Source: Kordia sp. SMS9
Lineage (GTDB): Bacteria; Bacteroidota; Bacteroidia; Flavobacteriales; Flavobacteriaceae
DNA length: 64,000 nt
Reading direction: 5' to 3'
NCBI RefSeq assembly: GCF_003352465.1
Contig: NZ_CP031153.1
Span: 5,171,501 to 5,235,500 of the forward strand
Shown here: piece after piece, positions 9,683-17,305 of the stretch
How positions within the stretch are numbered: the stretch's first letter is position 1
Layout: the number at the start of each line of letters is the position of its first letter
The notes under the pieces: model-generated
Databases searched by the model: none
Seen by the model: the letters and a program-made list of their open reading frames with translations, nothing else
What the model was told of the DNA's origin: nothing
Position numbers and translations under genes: made by a program

Positions 9683-12600
9683 TTACAACTGTTTATCAAA
9701 TAAAATTTGAGCAAGTTTTTCTTTGTCTTCTTCGCGTAAGATTTCACCGCCTGGCAATGTTGTTGGATCAATATCAAAGAGTGATCTCATTATTTTTGCC
9801 CAAAAACTGGTGTTGAATACATAGTCATCTTTTATAAAATCACTGTGCATGATAATTGCATATTCAATTCCTATAAAAGCACGCACTTTAGCTCCAAAAC
9901 CTAATGATCCGCCAGTGGCAAATCCGCCTCCAGCTTCATTGTGCATGGAAAGTGTAATGTCTTTCCATTTGCTTACATAATTGATTGCCATTACCAGAAC
10001 CATATCTTTAATTCTAGCATCTACTGTAGATAATGATGTTGCATTCGATTTGTAGAAACCTGTTCTGTTTCCAATTTCTACTGCAGTCATATTTAAGAGT
10101 GTATAGAATACTTGCGCTGCTGGTGCTCTGTTTGCTAATATTGTTGTCAATGCGGCATCATTGTAAAGCGTAATCGCATAATCTATTCTTTCATCTAGTG
10201 ATTTTCCATTTTCAAGGAACGTTTCTAATTTTTTAAATAGAATTGCTAATTCAGAAGTATCGGGTGATTCTTCTATGGCGACTCCAATTTGCACCATGAT
10301 TGCCAATGATTTTACTGCTTTGATATAGTCTTCTCCACGAATCGTATAGTTGAGATCTAGATACGAGTTGACATTTACTGTCCGGATACTTTTTCCTCCA
10401 ATATATTTCGATTTGACTTCATGCCATCTTTCTCCAACAATGCGTTGTGCTCTTAGCATGGAACGATATTTTCTTTTTACATATCCAAGGTTGAATCGTT
10501 TCTTAAATTCTGCGCCATCTAATTGGTTTAAAACATTTTGCAAACTATCTCCAAAGTTGTATGATGGATGCACATAAACTCCTGGTTTAATAGTAGATGG
10601 ATCCACTCCTCCAATGATGGTATCTATGACACCATTCATATCGAAATTGTATGTTGCTTCATACCCATATTCTAAATAGCGATCTAAATCGCCTGCAAAA
10701 TTGTAGATAGAAATGATTTTTTTACTTTGATTGATTAGATTGTTAAATGTAAAATCGAAATTACTTGTATCATTATCTGTTACTTGATCTGCGATGTTGT
10801 AAATGATTCCTACTTTGATTCCCAATCCTTGATTTAGTAAGAACCCTGGAAGTATTGGAATTCCAATCATACCTTTACTTAGAGACGTAAAAAACTCTCC
10901 ATGCAATTGTCCTTCACCAAATGCAAATGCTTTTACTTCTAGCGGAATTCGTGTTCCATCGGCGCGCATACATTTCTGGTAATCACTGCCTACATAGTAT
11001 TTCACATCTATATCAAATCCAAATCCAAATTCGCCATTTATTCCAGCTCCAGCTGATAAAGCAGCTCCCGAAAGTAAGGATGGAAATTTGATTGCATTTA
11101 GGTATTTATTATCTACATTGGATGTTTGCCAATCAGGCATGTCATTCGTATTTCCATATTGAAAACCAATAGAAGCTTGTGCGCCCGCACTTCCATAGAT
11201 ACCAGTATATACCTTCAGTTTGGTCATATAATTCCAAATATCTAGATTGAAATTATCTGCTGCTCTATAAAAGGCAAAAGGTGCTGTTATTGGTAATAAA
11301 GCGCCAACTCCTGCGTACATCATAGCTCCTAATCCTCTTGATAGTGGATCTCTTCCTGTAATAGGAATTTCAAATTCTACTAATGCGGTTACTTTTTGTT
11401 GTAATTGAGCCGAAGCACCAATTGCAGCACCAATTCCAGGTCGTTTTCGTTTTCTGTTATTTCCTCCAGACCAATAGCCAAATCCAGCTTCCGTTCCTAC
11501 ATCTGCTCCAAGACGCAATTCTCCGTAAGCACTAATTTTAATAATATGTGTGTTGGGATTCTCTGTATCTTGTCGCCACATAGAAACATCTCCTACAAAA
11601 TCGGCTCCAATAAAAGCATAGGTAGCGCCTAACTCAACTTTGAATCGAGCTCCAAGTGATCTGGCTGGAAACATGGCTTCAATAGCATATTCGGATAGTT
11701 GTACGACCGGATCATCTACCGGAAGTGCATCCGTGTATACTTGATCGACCATTCGCCATAAACTCTCGGCACATTGTCGTGATGGAACCCACATAAAGTA
11801 GTTTCCAGTATCCTGTAATAATACTTCTATTTTTTGACCATCTGGCAAACCATTGTTGATATAATTATATCCGCCACTAGGATCTTTTGCAATTACATAG
11901 TCTATAAATTCTTGATAGAGACTAGTTGGTGTGGTTCCTGATGACAACAGTATATCCATATCTAGATATGCGGAATCATGATCTGTTTTGGTAAAGAACT
12001 TTTTGCCTGCTTTTGGATAAATACTTCGCTTGTCATTACCGTGACCATCATTTTGTGGATCAGGATTGTTGGCATAAATCAATAGATTTAAACAAAAACG
12101 AAAATATGCTGAATCTTCAACTAATGTTCCATGCGTATTGGTAAAAGTAACGACACTGTCTGGATTTCCAGGTAATGGATTTCCATCTGTATCATAGTTT
12201 GCAGGATCTGTTGGGTCAAAAGCTTCTCCATCTGAATTGATTGGATAAATTTTCACCTCATCATAGTAGTTTTCTTGTATGATGCTTTTTAACTGTTGAT
12301 TAGAGAATTCAGTCAACGTTTGTCCTACTGGTTTTGCTGGGATTCTATACAGTTTTGAGTACATATCTGGCATTGGTGCTTTGTACTGTTCTCCAGGTCC
12401 TGGAGTTTCCCAATATTCCCATATGTATGCTGCTTCAATATGTCCTTCAATAGATACGTTGCTTGTGTAAGCTTTCGTCAGTTCATCTTTTCCTGCTGCT
12501 GTTTGAATATTTTTATTTGCAGATATTACGATGACTTGGTACCATCCTGCTGCAGTAGCTGGATGCTTTCGTAATACATGAACGATATCACCTTTTTTAA

Positions 12601-13192
12601 GCCTTAGTTTTATTTTATTGCTATCAGGTATCGGTTCACTGTATAATGGCACATAGTCTACACCTGAGTATGTATTTGATATTACGGTGTCTTTGTTAAT
12701 GTATTCTGCAAGTCCGTAATTGATGATAGTTCCTCCATTAATTTCATCATATCCACCAATTCTATTGAGTGCATTGTCTAATTCTTTGACAGTTTTTCTT
12801 CCAACAATTCCATCGGCTTCTGCTGCCAATTCGGCGGTGTTTTCTTGAAAGTAATTTACAAGCCATTCAGTGATTGGGGCAAATTCTCCGACAAATGTTG
12901 GTCCGAAATCCGACTGTCCCCATTTTAAACTTAACGCTGCATCTTTTGCTTGCGGGCTTACTCCGTTCATTTCTGGAATTACTGTAAACAGTGCTATATG
13001 CAATATACGTACTGCTTCTGTGTTATTGTCTCGTCCCAATTTCAAAGAAGCTCCTTTCCCCATGTTGATGAGGGTTAATGTTCTATTGTTTTTTAACAAT
13101 ACGGAGCTTAATGGCGTTTGATCGTCTGGGTAAAATGCGGCTTCTTGAACCAAAGCATTTTGCGCTGCTGTTTCTGTTATATATATTGCCAT
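9683..13192 (-). CDS. Large protein with peptidoglycan-binding-like and SH3-like N-terminal modules, 1169 aa
   Basis: No export signal is visible (MAIYITETAAQ). Residues about 40-150 resemble a PG_binding_1-type module: 'EAVRILHIALF' is followed by 'GIVGRKTVKELDNAL', which matches the G-x-x-G-x-x-T-x-x-x-L core of that fold. Residues about 170-265 look SH3-like ('LRLKKGDIVHVLRKHP', 'GWYQVIVIS'). Residues about 515-800 are dense in Gly/Ala and alternating hydrophobic residues ('RLGADVGTEAGFGYWSGG', 'GAALSAGAGINGEFGFGFD'), as in a barrel or stacked beta sheet. The last 200 residues are helical. Its ATG overlaps the stop of the upstream 798-aa gene by one base (TAATG), which suggests translational coupling. 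A role in cell-wall contact or as a large delivered particle component is possible but not shown. Modules are assigned by eye. Confidence 0.9.
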   Translation of the reverse strand: MAIYITETAAQNALVQEAAFYPDDQTPLSSVLLKNNRTLTLINMGKGASLKLGRDNNTEAVRILHIALFTVIPEMNGVSPQAKDAALSLKWGQSDFGPTFVGEFAPITEWLVNYFQENTAELAAEADGIVGRKTVKELDNALNRIGGYDEINGGTIINYGLAEYINKDTVISNTYSGVDYVPLYSEPIPDSNKIKLRLKKGDIVHVLRKHPATAAGWYQVIVISANKNIQTAAGKDELTKAYTSNVSIEGHIEAAYIWEYWETPGPGEQYKAPMPDMYSKLYRIPAKPVGQTLTEFSNQQLKSIIQENYYDEVKIYPINSDGEAFDPTDPANYDTDGNPLPGNPDSVVTFTNTHGTLVEDSAYFRFCLNLLIYANNPDPQNDGHGNDKRSIYPKAGKKFFTKTDHDSAYLDMDILLSSGTTPTSLYQEFIDYVIAKDPSGGYNYINNGLPDGQKIEVLLQDTGNYFMWVPSRQCAESLWRMVDQVYTDALPVDDPVVQLSEYAIEAMFPARSLGARFKVELGATYAFIGADFVGDVSMWRQDTENPNTHIIKISAYGELRLGADVGTEAGFGYWSGGNNRKRKRPGIGAAIGASAQLQQKVTALVEFEIPITGRDPLSRGLGAMMYAGVGALLPITAPFAFYRAADNFNLDIWNYMTKLKVYTGIYGSAGAQASIGFQYGNTNDMPDWQTSNVDNKYLNAIKFPSLLSGAALSAGAGINGEFGFGFDIDVKYYVGSDYQKCMRADGTRIPLEVKAFAFGEGQLHGEFFTSLSKGMIGIPILPGFLLNQGLGIKVGIIYNIADQVTDNDTSNFDFTFNNLINQSKKIISIYNFAGDLDRYLEYGYEATYNFDMNGVIDTIIGGVDPSTIKPGVYVHPSYNFGDSLQNVLNQLDGAEFKKRFNLGYVKRKYRSMLRAQRIVGERWHEVKSKYIGGKSIRTVNVNSYLDLNYTIRGEDYIKAVKSLAIMVQIGVAIEESPDTSELAILFKKLETFLENGKSLDERIDYAITLYNDAALTTILANRAPAAQVFYTLLNMTAVEIGNRTGFYKSNATSLSTVDARIKDMVLVMAINYVSKWKDITLSMHNEAGGGFATGGSLGFGAKVRAFIGIEYAIIMHSDFIKDDYVFNTSFWAKIMRSLFDIDPTTLPGGEILREEDKEKLAQILFDKQL

Positions 13193-15588
13193 TAGAAAGT
13201 AGTTTTATAAGTACTTGATGATTTTTTACGATCATCTGTTATTTTCGTGTAAATAAAAATGTCAGTAATGACATGTTTTTCCTCCAATGCTCCTGAATTT
13301 TCAATCATTCCTTTTAGCATTAGTCTATATCTTCCTATGATGGTATTTGCAGATTGTTTATCGTGCAAACTACTGTAGCGAACTCCCAAATAAACTCTGA
13401 ATTTATTGTTGGCTCCGAAGTGTGTATCTTTTAATATTTTTAATGCTTCAAACTGATCTTTTGTAATGGTAATACAATCGAAGTATTCAAAATCTAATTC
13501 AAAGTCAACTCCATCATTGATACTGTTGTTTTCCAGATAAAATAATAAGCTTGGTGTCGCTGGATTTGAAGTGTAACTTGTAACATTTCCGTTGATATCA
13601 AACATTAAATCTTTGTAGTTAACAGTACCAACATCTTGCTTTTGAAGTGTTACATTTAAGTCTCTTTTGGTCAGTCCGAACAGAAAATCTGCCTGTTGCG
13701 GAATGGTAAAGGAAGTTAAGTTTGTAATTTCTCGCTCATTGTTTGTACGCGCCGATTCATAGATATCTTTTTCATTGATGTATGCAAAAAAGGTCAAGTT
13801 GTTATCATCTTCAGCAACTCCAACTTTAGGCACATATCGCTGATCGTAGTAATATCCATACGTTCCTGAAGTAATAAAAGCATTTTCAGAAGAATACAAG
13901 CGGACAGAAACTCTTCCAGATTCATGCGGAAAGACTTGCTTCATTTCAAAAATTGGAAACATTAAGTCTAAAATATGATTGTCATATCGCAAAAGAGAAT
14001 TTTCTAAGTTACTATCTATTGGTGGATCTACAGGATTGATTACTTTTCTCGGGATGATTCCTTTGAAAGGATGAGAAGGAATAAAATCAATGAACAATTT
14101 TATGTTGTAATATCCACTTATAGGACCGTTATCCGTATTTTCGAAGAGTATTTTTACGGTAGTATTGTCGTATTTGACTTTACCAATATATACAGGATCA
14201 TCTCCTGCATTGATATAGTCATCATAGTTTAACAACTCCATCGGCTTTAAAAAGTTTTCACCTTCATAATTTGCATCTGACGGAAAGTCATCATACACAT
14301 CGAGTAAACTTTTCCCATATACCAAAATAGAACGTTCTTTTATATGTCCTTTGGACCTGTTTTTCCATTCCACTCCAGAATCAGTATTGTAAGGAGTTGC
14401 CACATTATACGTTGGATAGATTGCCGCCAGACTTCCTACTAAGTTTAGGAATGATAAGTAATACGGAATTCGTCCATTTGGTTGTCCCGGTATGGGACCA
14501 CTTTGTGAAAATATTGGCCATCTGTGTGGCGTGTAATATAACGGCAAACCAGTATTGGTCGGATTGGAATCAAATCCGCCTAAAATATGGTGACTTAACG
14601 CTACTACTGGACTCGTATGTAATGACTCGTAAAAGAAATTGTTATAATAGTTATATGAATATCCAGTTTGATGACGGATATCTATATAAATTTTATTTTT
14701 GTTGTTGAATTCTTGAAGCGTCTCTACAATGTCTAATTCGTCTGCAAATGTGCTAGAAGTGGCACTGAAACCAAAAAGAGTTTTGCCAATCATTCTCGAA
14801 AAATTGCCATAAAAAGCGGCAGCATCAAAGTAGTTTAATACTTGCTCTCTATAGTATTTTTTTTCCAAGTTGTTATAACTTGAAATGTCTAATACGTGTT
14901 CTTCTGAGGTTCTAAGAATACCCATTGTGGCTTCAAAACCTATGCGATCGCCAATTATTTCAAATCCTGAGAGATTTGTGTTACTAAATTCTCCTAGAAT
15001 AGCACCTGCTTCTACGATTGACAATTGAAATGTTATGTCGTTCGGTTCTTTAAAGAAGATTTCTTCTAAGAATACATCATCAGTAACATAATCATCTGAG
15101 GCAGGATCAGCGGAAGCTGAATATGAATATCCCAAATGCCGCGGAATTGCGGGATCATTGTCTGGATTTTGCGTATCTGTATTGAGACGCGCTTTGTTTT
15201 CGATAACAGCCGTTTTTATGTCAGGTGCTCCTGCAATAGGAGACGAAGCCAATATTTCGGGGAAGTCTGTGCCTGTATCAGGATTAGGGATAATGATAGA
15301 ATCTTTCTTTATTCCTCTATAAATAAAGTAAGCTATACCATCATATTCCCAATCTACTGGGTTTACAGGTTTTAATGCAATATTGATCAAATTTGGATTT
15401 CCACTCGCCTCTTGTATGAGTACTAAAGACTTGCACGTGGCAATGGCAAAATTTTGACTTCCTGACGAAAATTTATGTGTGCTTTGCAGCCTGTATTTAT
15501 TATCGTCTATTGCACCAAACTCCCTTTGATTTGATTGATCCTGATTTTCCCATGACTGTTTATCAGTAAAGAAAAAGAAGTTTTCCAT
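13192..15588 (-). CDS. First gene of the giant-protein operon, 798 aa, unknown function
   Basis: This 798-aa protein (MENFFFFTDKQSWEN) has no signal peptide. Early segments such as 'KSLVLIQEASGNPNLINIAL' and 'GIAYFIYRGIKKDSII' are strand-rich. Residues near 240-260 contain a helical stretch ('SYNNLEKKYYREQVLNYFD'). The C-terminal half alternates strands and polar loops and ends with basic residues (DDRKKSSSTYKTTF). It is the promoter-proximal gene of a four-gene minus-strand unit, and its stop overlaps the next start by one base. A TAnnTTTG-type box lies about 173 bases upstream. I recognise no family. Codon use and style match the three genes that follow, so the proteins probably act together. 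Confidence 0.9.
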   Translation of the reverse strand: MENFFFFTDKQSWENQDQSNQREFGAIDDNKYRLQSTHKFSSGSQNFAIATCKSLVLIQEASGNPNLINIALKPVNPVDWEYDGIAYFIYRGIKKDSIIIPNPDTGTDFPEILASSPIAGAPDIKTAVIENKARLNTDTQNPDNDPAIPRHLGYSYSASADPASDDYVTDDVFLEEIFFKEPNDITFQLSIVEAGAILGEFSNTNLSGFEIIGDRIGFEATMGILRTSEEHVLDISSYNNLEKKYYREQVLNYFDAAAFYGNFSRMIGKTLFGFSATSSTFADELDIVETLQEFNNKNKIYIDIRHQTGYSYNYYNNFFYESLHTSPVVALSHHILGGFDSNPTNTGLPLYYTPHRWPIFSQSGPIPGQPNGRIPYYLSFLNLVGSLAAIYPTYNVATPYNTDSGVEWKNRSKGHIKERSILVYGKSLLDVYDDFPSDANYEGENFLKPMELLNYDDYINAGDDPVYIGKVKYDNTTVKILFENTDNGPISGYYNIKLFIDFIPSHPFKGIIPRKVINPVDPPIDSNLENSLLRYDNHILDLMFPIFEMKQVFPHESGRVSVRLYSSENAFITSGTYGYYYDQRYVPKVGVAEDDNNLTFFAYINEKDIYESARTNNEREITNLTSFTIPQQADFLFGLTKRDLNVTLQKQDVGTVNYKDLMFDINGNVTSYTSNPATPSLLFYLENNSINDGVDFELDFEYFDCITITKDQFEALKILKDTHFGANNKFRVYLGVRYSSLHDKQSANTIIGRYRLMLKGMIENSGALEEKHVITDIFIYTKITDDRKKSSSTYKTTF

Positions 15589-15683
15589 GTTCGTTTATTT
15601 TTTTCAATTAAAGTATTGCATGAATGGACAGTTCATACCATTCACCGTGATCATTGGTGGTTGTATAGTTTTCTTGGGAGAAA

Positions 15684-15710
15684 TAATTAGCTGTTAAAAA
15701 AAGCTAATTA
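15684..15710. other. Perfect 9-bp hairpin in the leader of the giant-protein operon
   Basis: TAATTAGCT and AGCTAATTA are separated by 9 bases. It falls between the putative promoter and the first gene, so it would be in the untranslated leader. It lacks a U-run, so it is not an obvious terminator. Confidence 0.4.
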
Positions 15711-15760
15711 CAGATTAGAAAGGAGAGAATTTTAAATAACTAGATTGTTGTTATTCAACT

Positions 15761-15768
15761 CAAAGTTA
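15761..15768 (-). promoter_or_regulatory. Putative -7 box of the giant-protein operon
   Basis: Read on the minus strand the sequence is TAACTTTG, matching the Bacteroidota -7 consensus TAnnTTTG. It lies about 170 bases upstream of the first gene, so the transcript would have a long leader. The -33 element is not clear: only T-rich sequence is present at the right distance. Confidence 0.4.
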
Positions 15769-16072
15769 GCAAAAAAACTTACTAAAAATTTACTTCAATT
15801 TTAAAAAATCTGTTATTTTCATGTTAATTTATTACCACTTTCGTGAGGAAATGAAAGTTTTTGTTAAAAAAATCAGTTTTTTAAACCAATAAAAGAAATT
15901 GTACTCCTTTTATCCATTCATATTTTCAACAAATAACCAAATAATTATTTAAAATTCTGATTTTTTAACTAGAAGCATCCTGTAGTTGCAGTATTTCATC
16001 AATATTTCACTAATACTTACAGTTTTATATTTAATTTCTTATCTTTAAGATTATTAATTTAAATCTTAAATC

Positions 16073-16252
16073 ATGAAAAAAAAGAATCTCAAATCATTAA
16101 AGCTTAACAAAAAGTCTATTTCCAATTTTAATGAGGAAAAATTAAAAGGAGGACAGTCTATATCACAATGTAATTCACAATGTGGATACTCATGTGATGA
16201 TAATTTATGTGGTAATTCTATTGAGCCATGGTGTATTAAAGGCGACCAATAA
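16073..16252 (+). CDS. GG-leader, Cys-rich secreted peptide precursor, 59 aa
   Basis: Starts ATGAAAAAAAAG and encodes a basic leader (MKKKNLKSLKLNKKSISNFN) ending in a double glycine at residues 26-27 (EEKLKGG). The core of 32 residues has five cysteines (QCNSQCGYSC, LC, WC) and ends IKGDQ. The leader matches the Bacteroidota natural-product-precursor pattern (K-x-L-x-L-x-K-x-x-I-S-x-L ... GG) often annotated as class I lanthipeptide or GG-Bacteroidales precursor. No modification enzyme lies beside it; the only export ABC transporter in the window is 22 kb away. A strong terminator follows 29 bases downstream. The peptide is probably exported after cleavage behind GG, with cysteines forming disulfides or rings. 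Confidence 0.8.
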   Translation: MKKKNLKSLKLNKKSISNFNEEKLKGGQSISQCNSQCGYSCDDNLCGNSIEPWCIKGDQ

Positions 16253-16281
16253 GAGTTCTTTACGTACCTACTATTAAAATT

Positions 16282-16304
16282 GCGAACTTCGGTTCGCTTT
16301 TTTT
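16282..16304 (+). terminator. Rho-independent terminator after the GG peptide
   Basis: GCGAAC and GTTCGC pair around a TTCG tetraloop and are followed by seven T. This is a textbook terminator, placed just after the peptide stop codon. Confidence 0.9.
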
Positions 16305-16394
16305 ATGAATCTATTTTATATGGCAATCTGATAGGTTTTTAATGAATATCGTTTATGCTTACACTTTTCAATTGTTTTTACTATTTTTATGACA

Positions 16395-16547
16395 ATGAAA
16401 AAGTCATTTTTTAAAATATTAGCGAAATTGAATAAACTGCTGCTGCCTTCTTTTTCCAAACGGCAATTGGATTTGAGTAAAGCTTCTAAATTTCAACTTG
16501 CCATTATAGGTTGGCGTTATTATGTCACAACCAATACTTTAGATTGA
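16395..16547 (+). CDS. Conserved small flavobacterial protein, 50 aa
   Basis: ATG at 16395 (an in-frame ATG also lies at 16389) opens a 50-residue basic protein: MKKSFFKILAKLNKLLLP, then SKRQLDLSKASKFQLAIIGW, ending YYVTTNTLD. From memory, near-identical 45-50 aa proteins are common in Flavobacteriaceae and sometimes carry the label 'SsrA-binding protein', although they are far too short to be SmpB. The amphipathic N-terminus and the conserved IIGWRYYVTTNTL tail suggest a real, conserved gene. Function unknown. It stands alone between the peptide terminator and the tRNA promoter. Confidence 0.7.
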   Translation: MKKSFFKILAKLNKLLLPSFSKRQLDLSKASKFQLAIIGWRYYVTTNTLD

Positions 16548-16629
16548 ATAAAACCTGTATTACATGTGTATGACTTTATGTAAGTTGTAATTCATTATAA
16601 AAAAAGATTATATTTTTTAGAGTTTATTG

Positions 16630-16660
16630 TTTGTATTTATTGTAAAAACAAATATATTTG
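16630..16660 (+). promoter_or_regulatory. Promoter of tRNA-Arg
   Basis: TTTG (16630-16633), a 19-base spacer and TATATTTG (16653-16660) match the Bacteroidota consensus TTTG-N19-TAnnTTTG exactly. Transcription would start near 16667, about 12 bases before the mature tRNA. Confidence 0.75.
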
Positions 16661-16678
16661 CACCCGCAATAAGCAATC

Positions 16679-16752
16679 GGCCTCGTAGCATAACTGAATA
16701 GTGCACTTGATTACGGCTCAAGAGGTTGCAGGTTTGAATCCTGCCGAGGTCA
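16679..16752 (+). tRNA. tRNA-Arg(ACG)
   Basis: The 74-nt cloverleaf folds completely: acceptor GGCCTCG/CGAGGTC (one G-T pair), D stem GCAT/GTGC, anticodon stem CTTGA/TCAAG with loop TTACGGC (anticodon ACG at 16713-16715), five-base variable loop, T stem GCAGG/CCTGC, discriminator A. CCA is not encoded. The T loop is TTTGAAT rather than TTCGAAT, so position 56 is U, and the D loop AACTGAATA has A where G19 is expected. The usual G19-C56 pair is thus replaced by A19-U56, a compensatory change. An ACG anticodon read as ICG fits the main bacterial arginine tRNA, but the unusual elbow suggests a divergent isoform. Confidence 0.85.
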
Positions 16753-16919
16753 CAACAAGCAAGAAACCACGTCAATTTGACGTGGTTCTTTGTTTTTAGT
16801 GCAAAGCCAAATAACGTTTGAGGTTTGTGATGAAAATAAAGAACTAGAGCGATAGCTCGTGGTTTCTTATTTGCAGCAGTGAGTTGCAAAGGATCACAAA
16901 GTAATCCTGCCGAGGTCAC
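16737..16919 (+). repeat. Direct repeat unit, copy 1 (tRNA 3' end to tRNA 3' end)
   Basis: This 183-bp unit starts with the last 17 bases of the tRNA (AATCCTGCCGAGGTCAC at 16737-16753) and ends with another exact copy of those bases (16903-16919). The 149-base interior holds a terminator hairpin, a GAGCGATAGCTC mini-hairpin and a TGAGTTGCAAAGGATCAC segment. Copy 2 at 17008-17190 has the same length and differs at about four positions. Apparent reading frames inside are repeat artefacts. Confidence 0.85.
16765..16797 (+). terminator. Terminator after the tRNA
   Basis: AACCACGTCA and TGACGTGGTT form a 10-bp stem with a three-base loop, followed by CTTTGTTTTT. It ends the tRNA-Arg transcript. 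Confidence 0.85.
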
Positions 16920-16930
16920 GAATAAATGGA

Positions 16931-16962
16931 AAGCAAGCTGAAATAAATAGCTTGCTTTTTTA
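16931..16962 (+). terminator. Hairpin terminator after second tRNA 3' end
   Basis: AAGCAAGCT pairs with AGCTTGCTT and is followed by a T-run. Its stem sequence differs from the hairpins after the first, third and fourth tRNA 3' ends. Confidence 0.75.
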
Positions 16963-17007
16963 TTTTAGCTTGTTTTTTATTTTCAAAGCGGAGCTTTAAG
17001 GAAATAA

Positions 17008-17190
17008 AATCCTGCCGAGGTCACAACAAGCAAGAAACCACGTCAATTTGACGTGGTTCTTTGTTTTTAGTGCAAAGCCAAACAACGTTTGAGGTTTGTG
17101 ATGAAAATGAAGAATTAGAGCGATAGCTCGTGGTTTCTTATTTGCAACAGTGAGTTGCAAAGGATCACAAAGTAATCCTGCCGAGGTCAC
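17008..17190 (+). repeat. Direct repeat unit, copy 2 (tRNA 3' end to tRNA 3' end)
   Basis: Near-identical 183-bp copy of 16737-16919, with the 17-base tRNA 3' end at 17008-17024 and again at 17174-17190. The rest of the tRNA is absent, so these are detached 3' ends. Each of the four tRNA 3' ends in this array is followed by a hairpin with a T-run. Confidence 0.85.
17036..17068 (+). terminator. Hairpin terminator after third tRNA 3' end
   Basis: Exact copy of the hairpin at 16765-16797 (AACCACGTCA / TGACGTGGTT plus CTTTGTTTTT). Confidence 0.8.
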
Positions 17191-17202
17191 AACAAGCAAA
17201 AA

Positions 17203-17236
17203 GCTCAACAAAATTTGTTGAGCCTTCTTTGTTTTT
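17203..17236. terminator. Hairpin terminator after fourth tRNA 3' end
   Basis: GCTCAACAAA pairs with TTTGTTGAGC. T-runs lie on both sides, so it can also terminate the minus-strand 998-aa gene that ends at 17306. Confidence 0.75.
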
Positions 17237-17305
17237 AGCTATTGCTTTATTACAATCTATATTTCATATTTTGATGTGTCTGAAATATCTTTATGTGTTA
17301 ATTGA

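Larger units (their letters stand above)
15589..16072. other. Divergent intergenic region, 484 bp
   Basis: Very AT-rich spacer between the minus-strand giant operon and the plus-strand GG peptide gene. Apart from the hairpin and -7 box listed separately, I see no gene in it. Near 16040-16047 there is a plus-strand TATCTTTA, close to the -7 consensus, which could drive the peptide gene. Confidence 0.6.

Noticed and set aside
15684..15710. Hairpin as terminator for the GG peptide or giant operon
   Set aside because: No T-run on either side and it lies upstream of both genes; kept only as a leader structure.
16617..17211. Minus-strand frames of 100 and 71 codons sharing KNHVKLTWFLACCDLGRI
   Set aside because: They are the same non-coding repeat unit (tRNA 3' end plus terminator) read on the reverse strand; the similarity comes from the DNA repeat.
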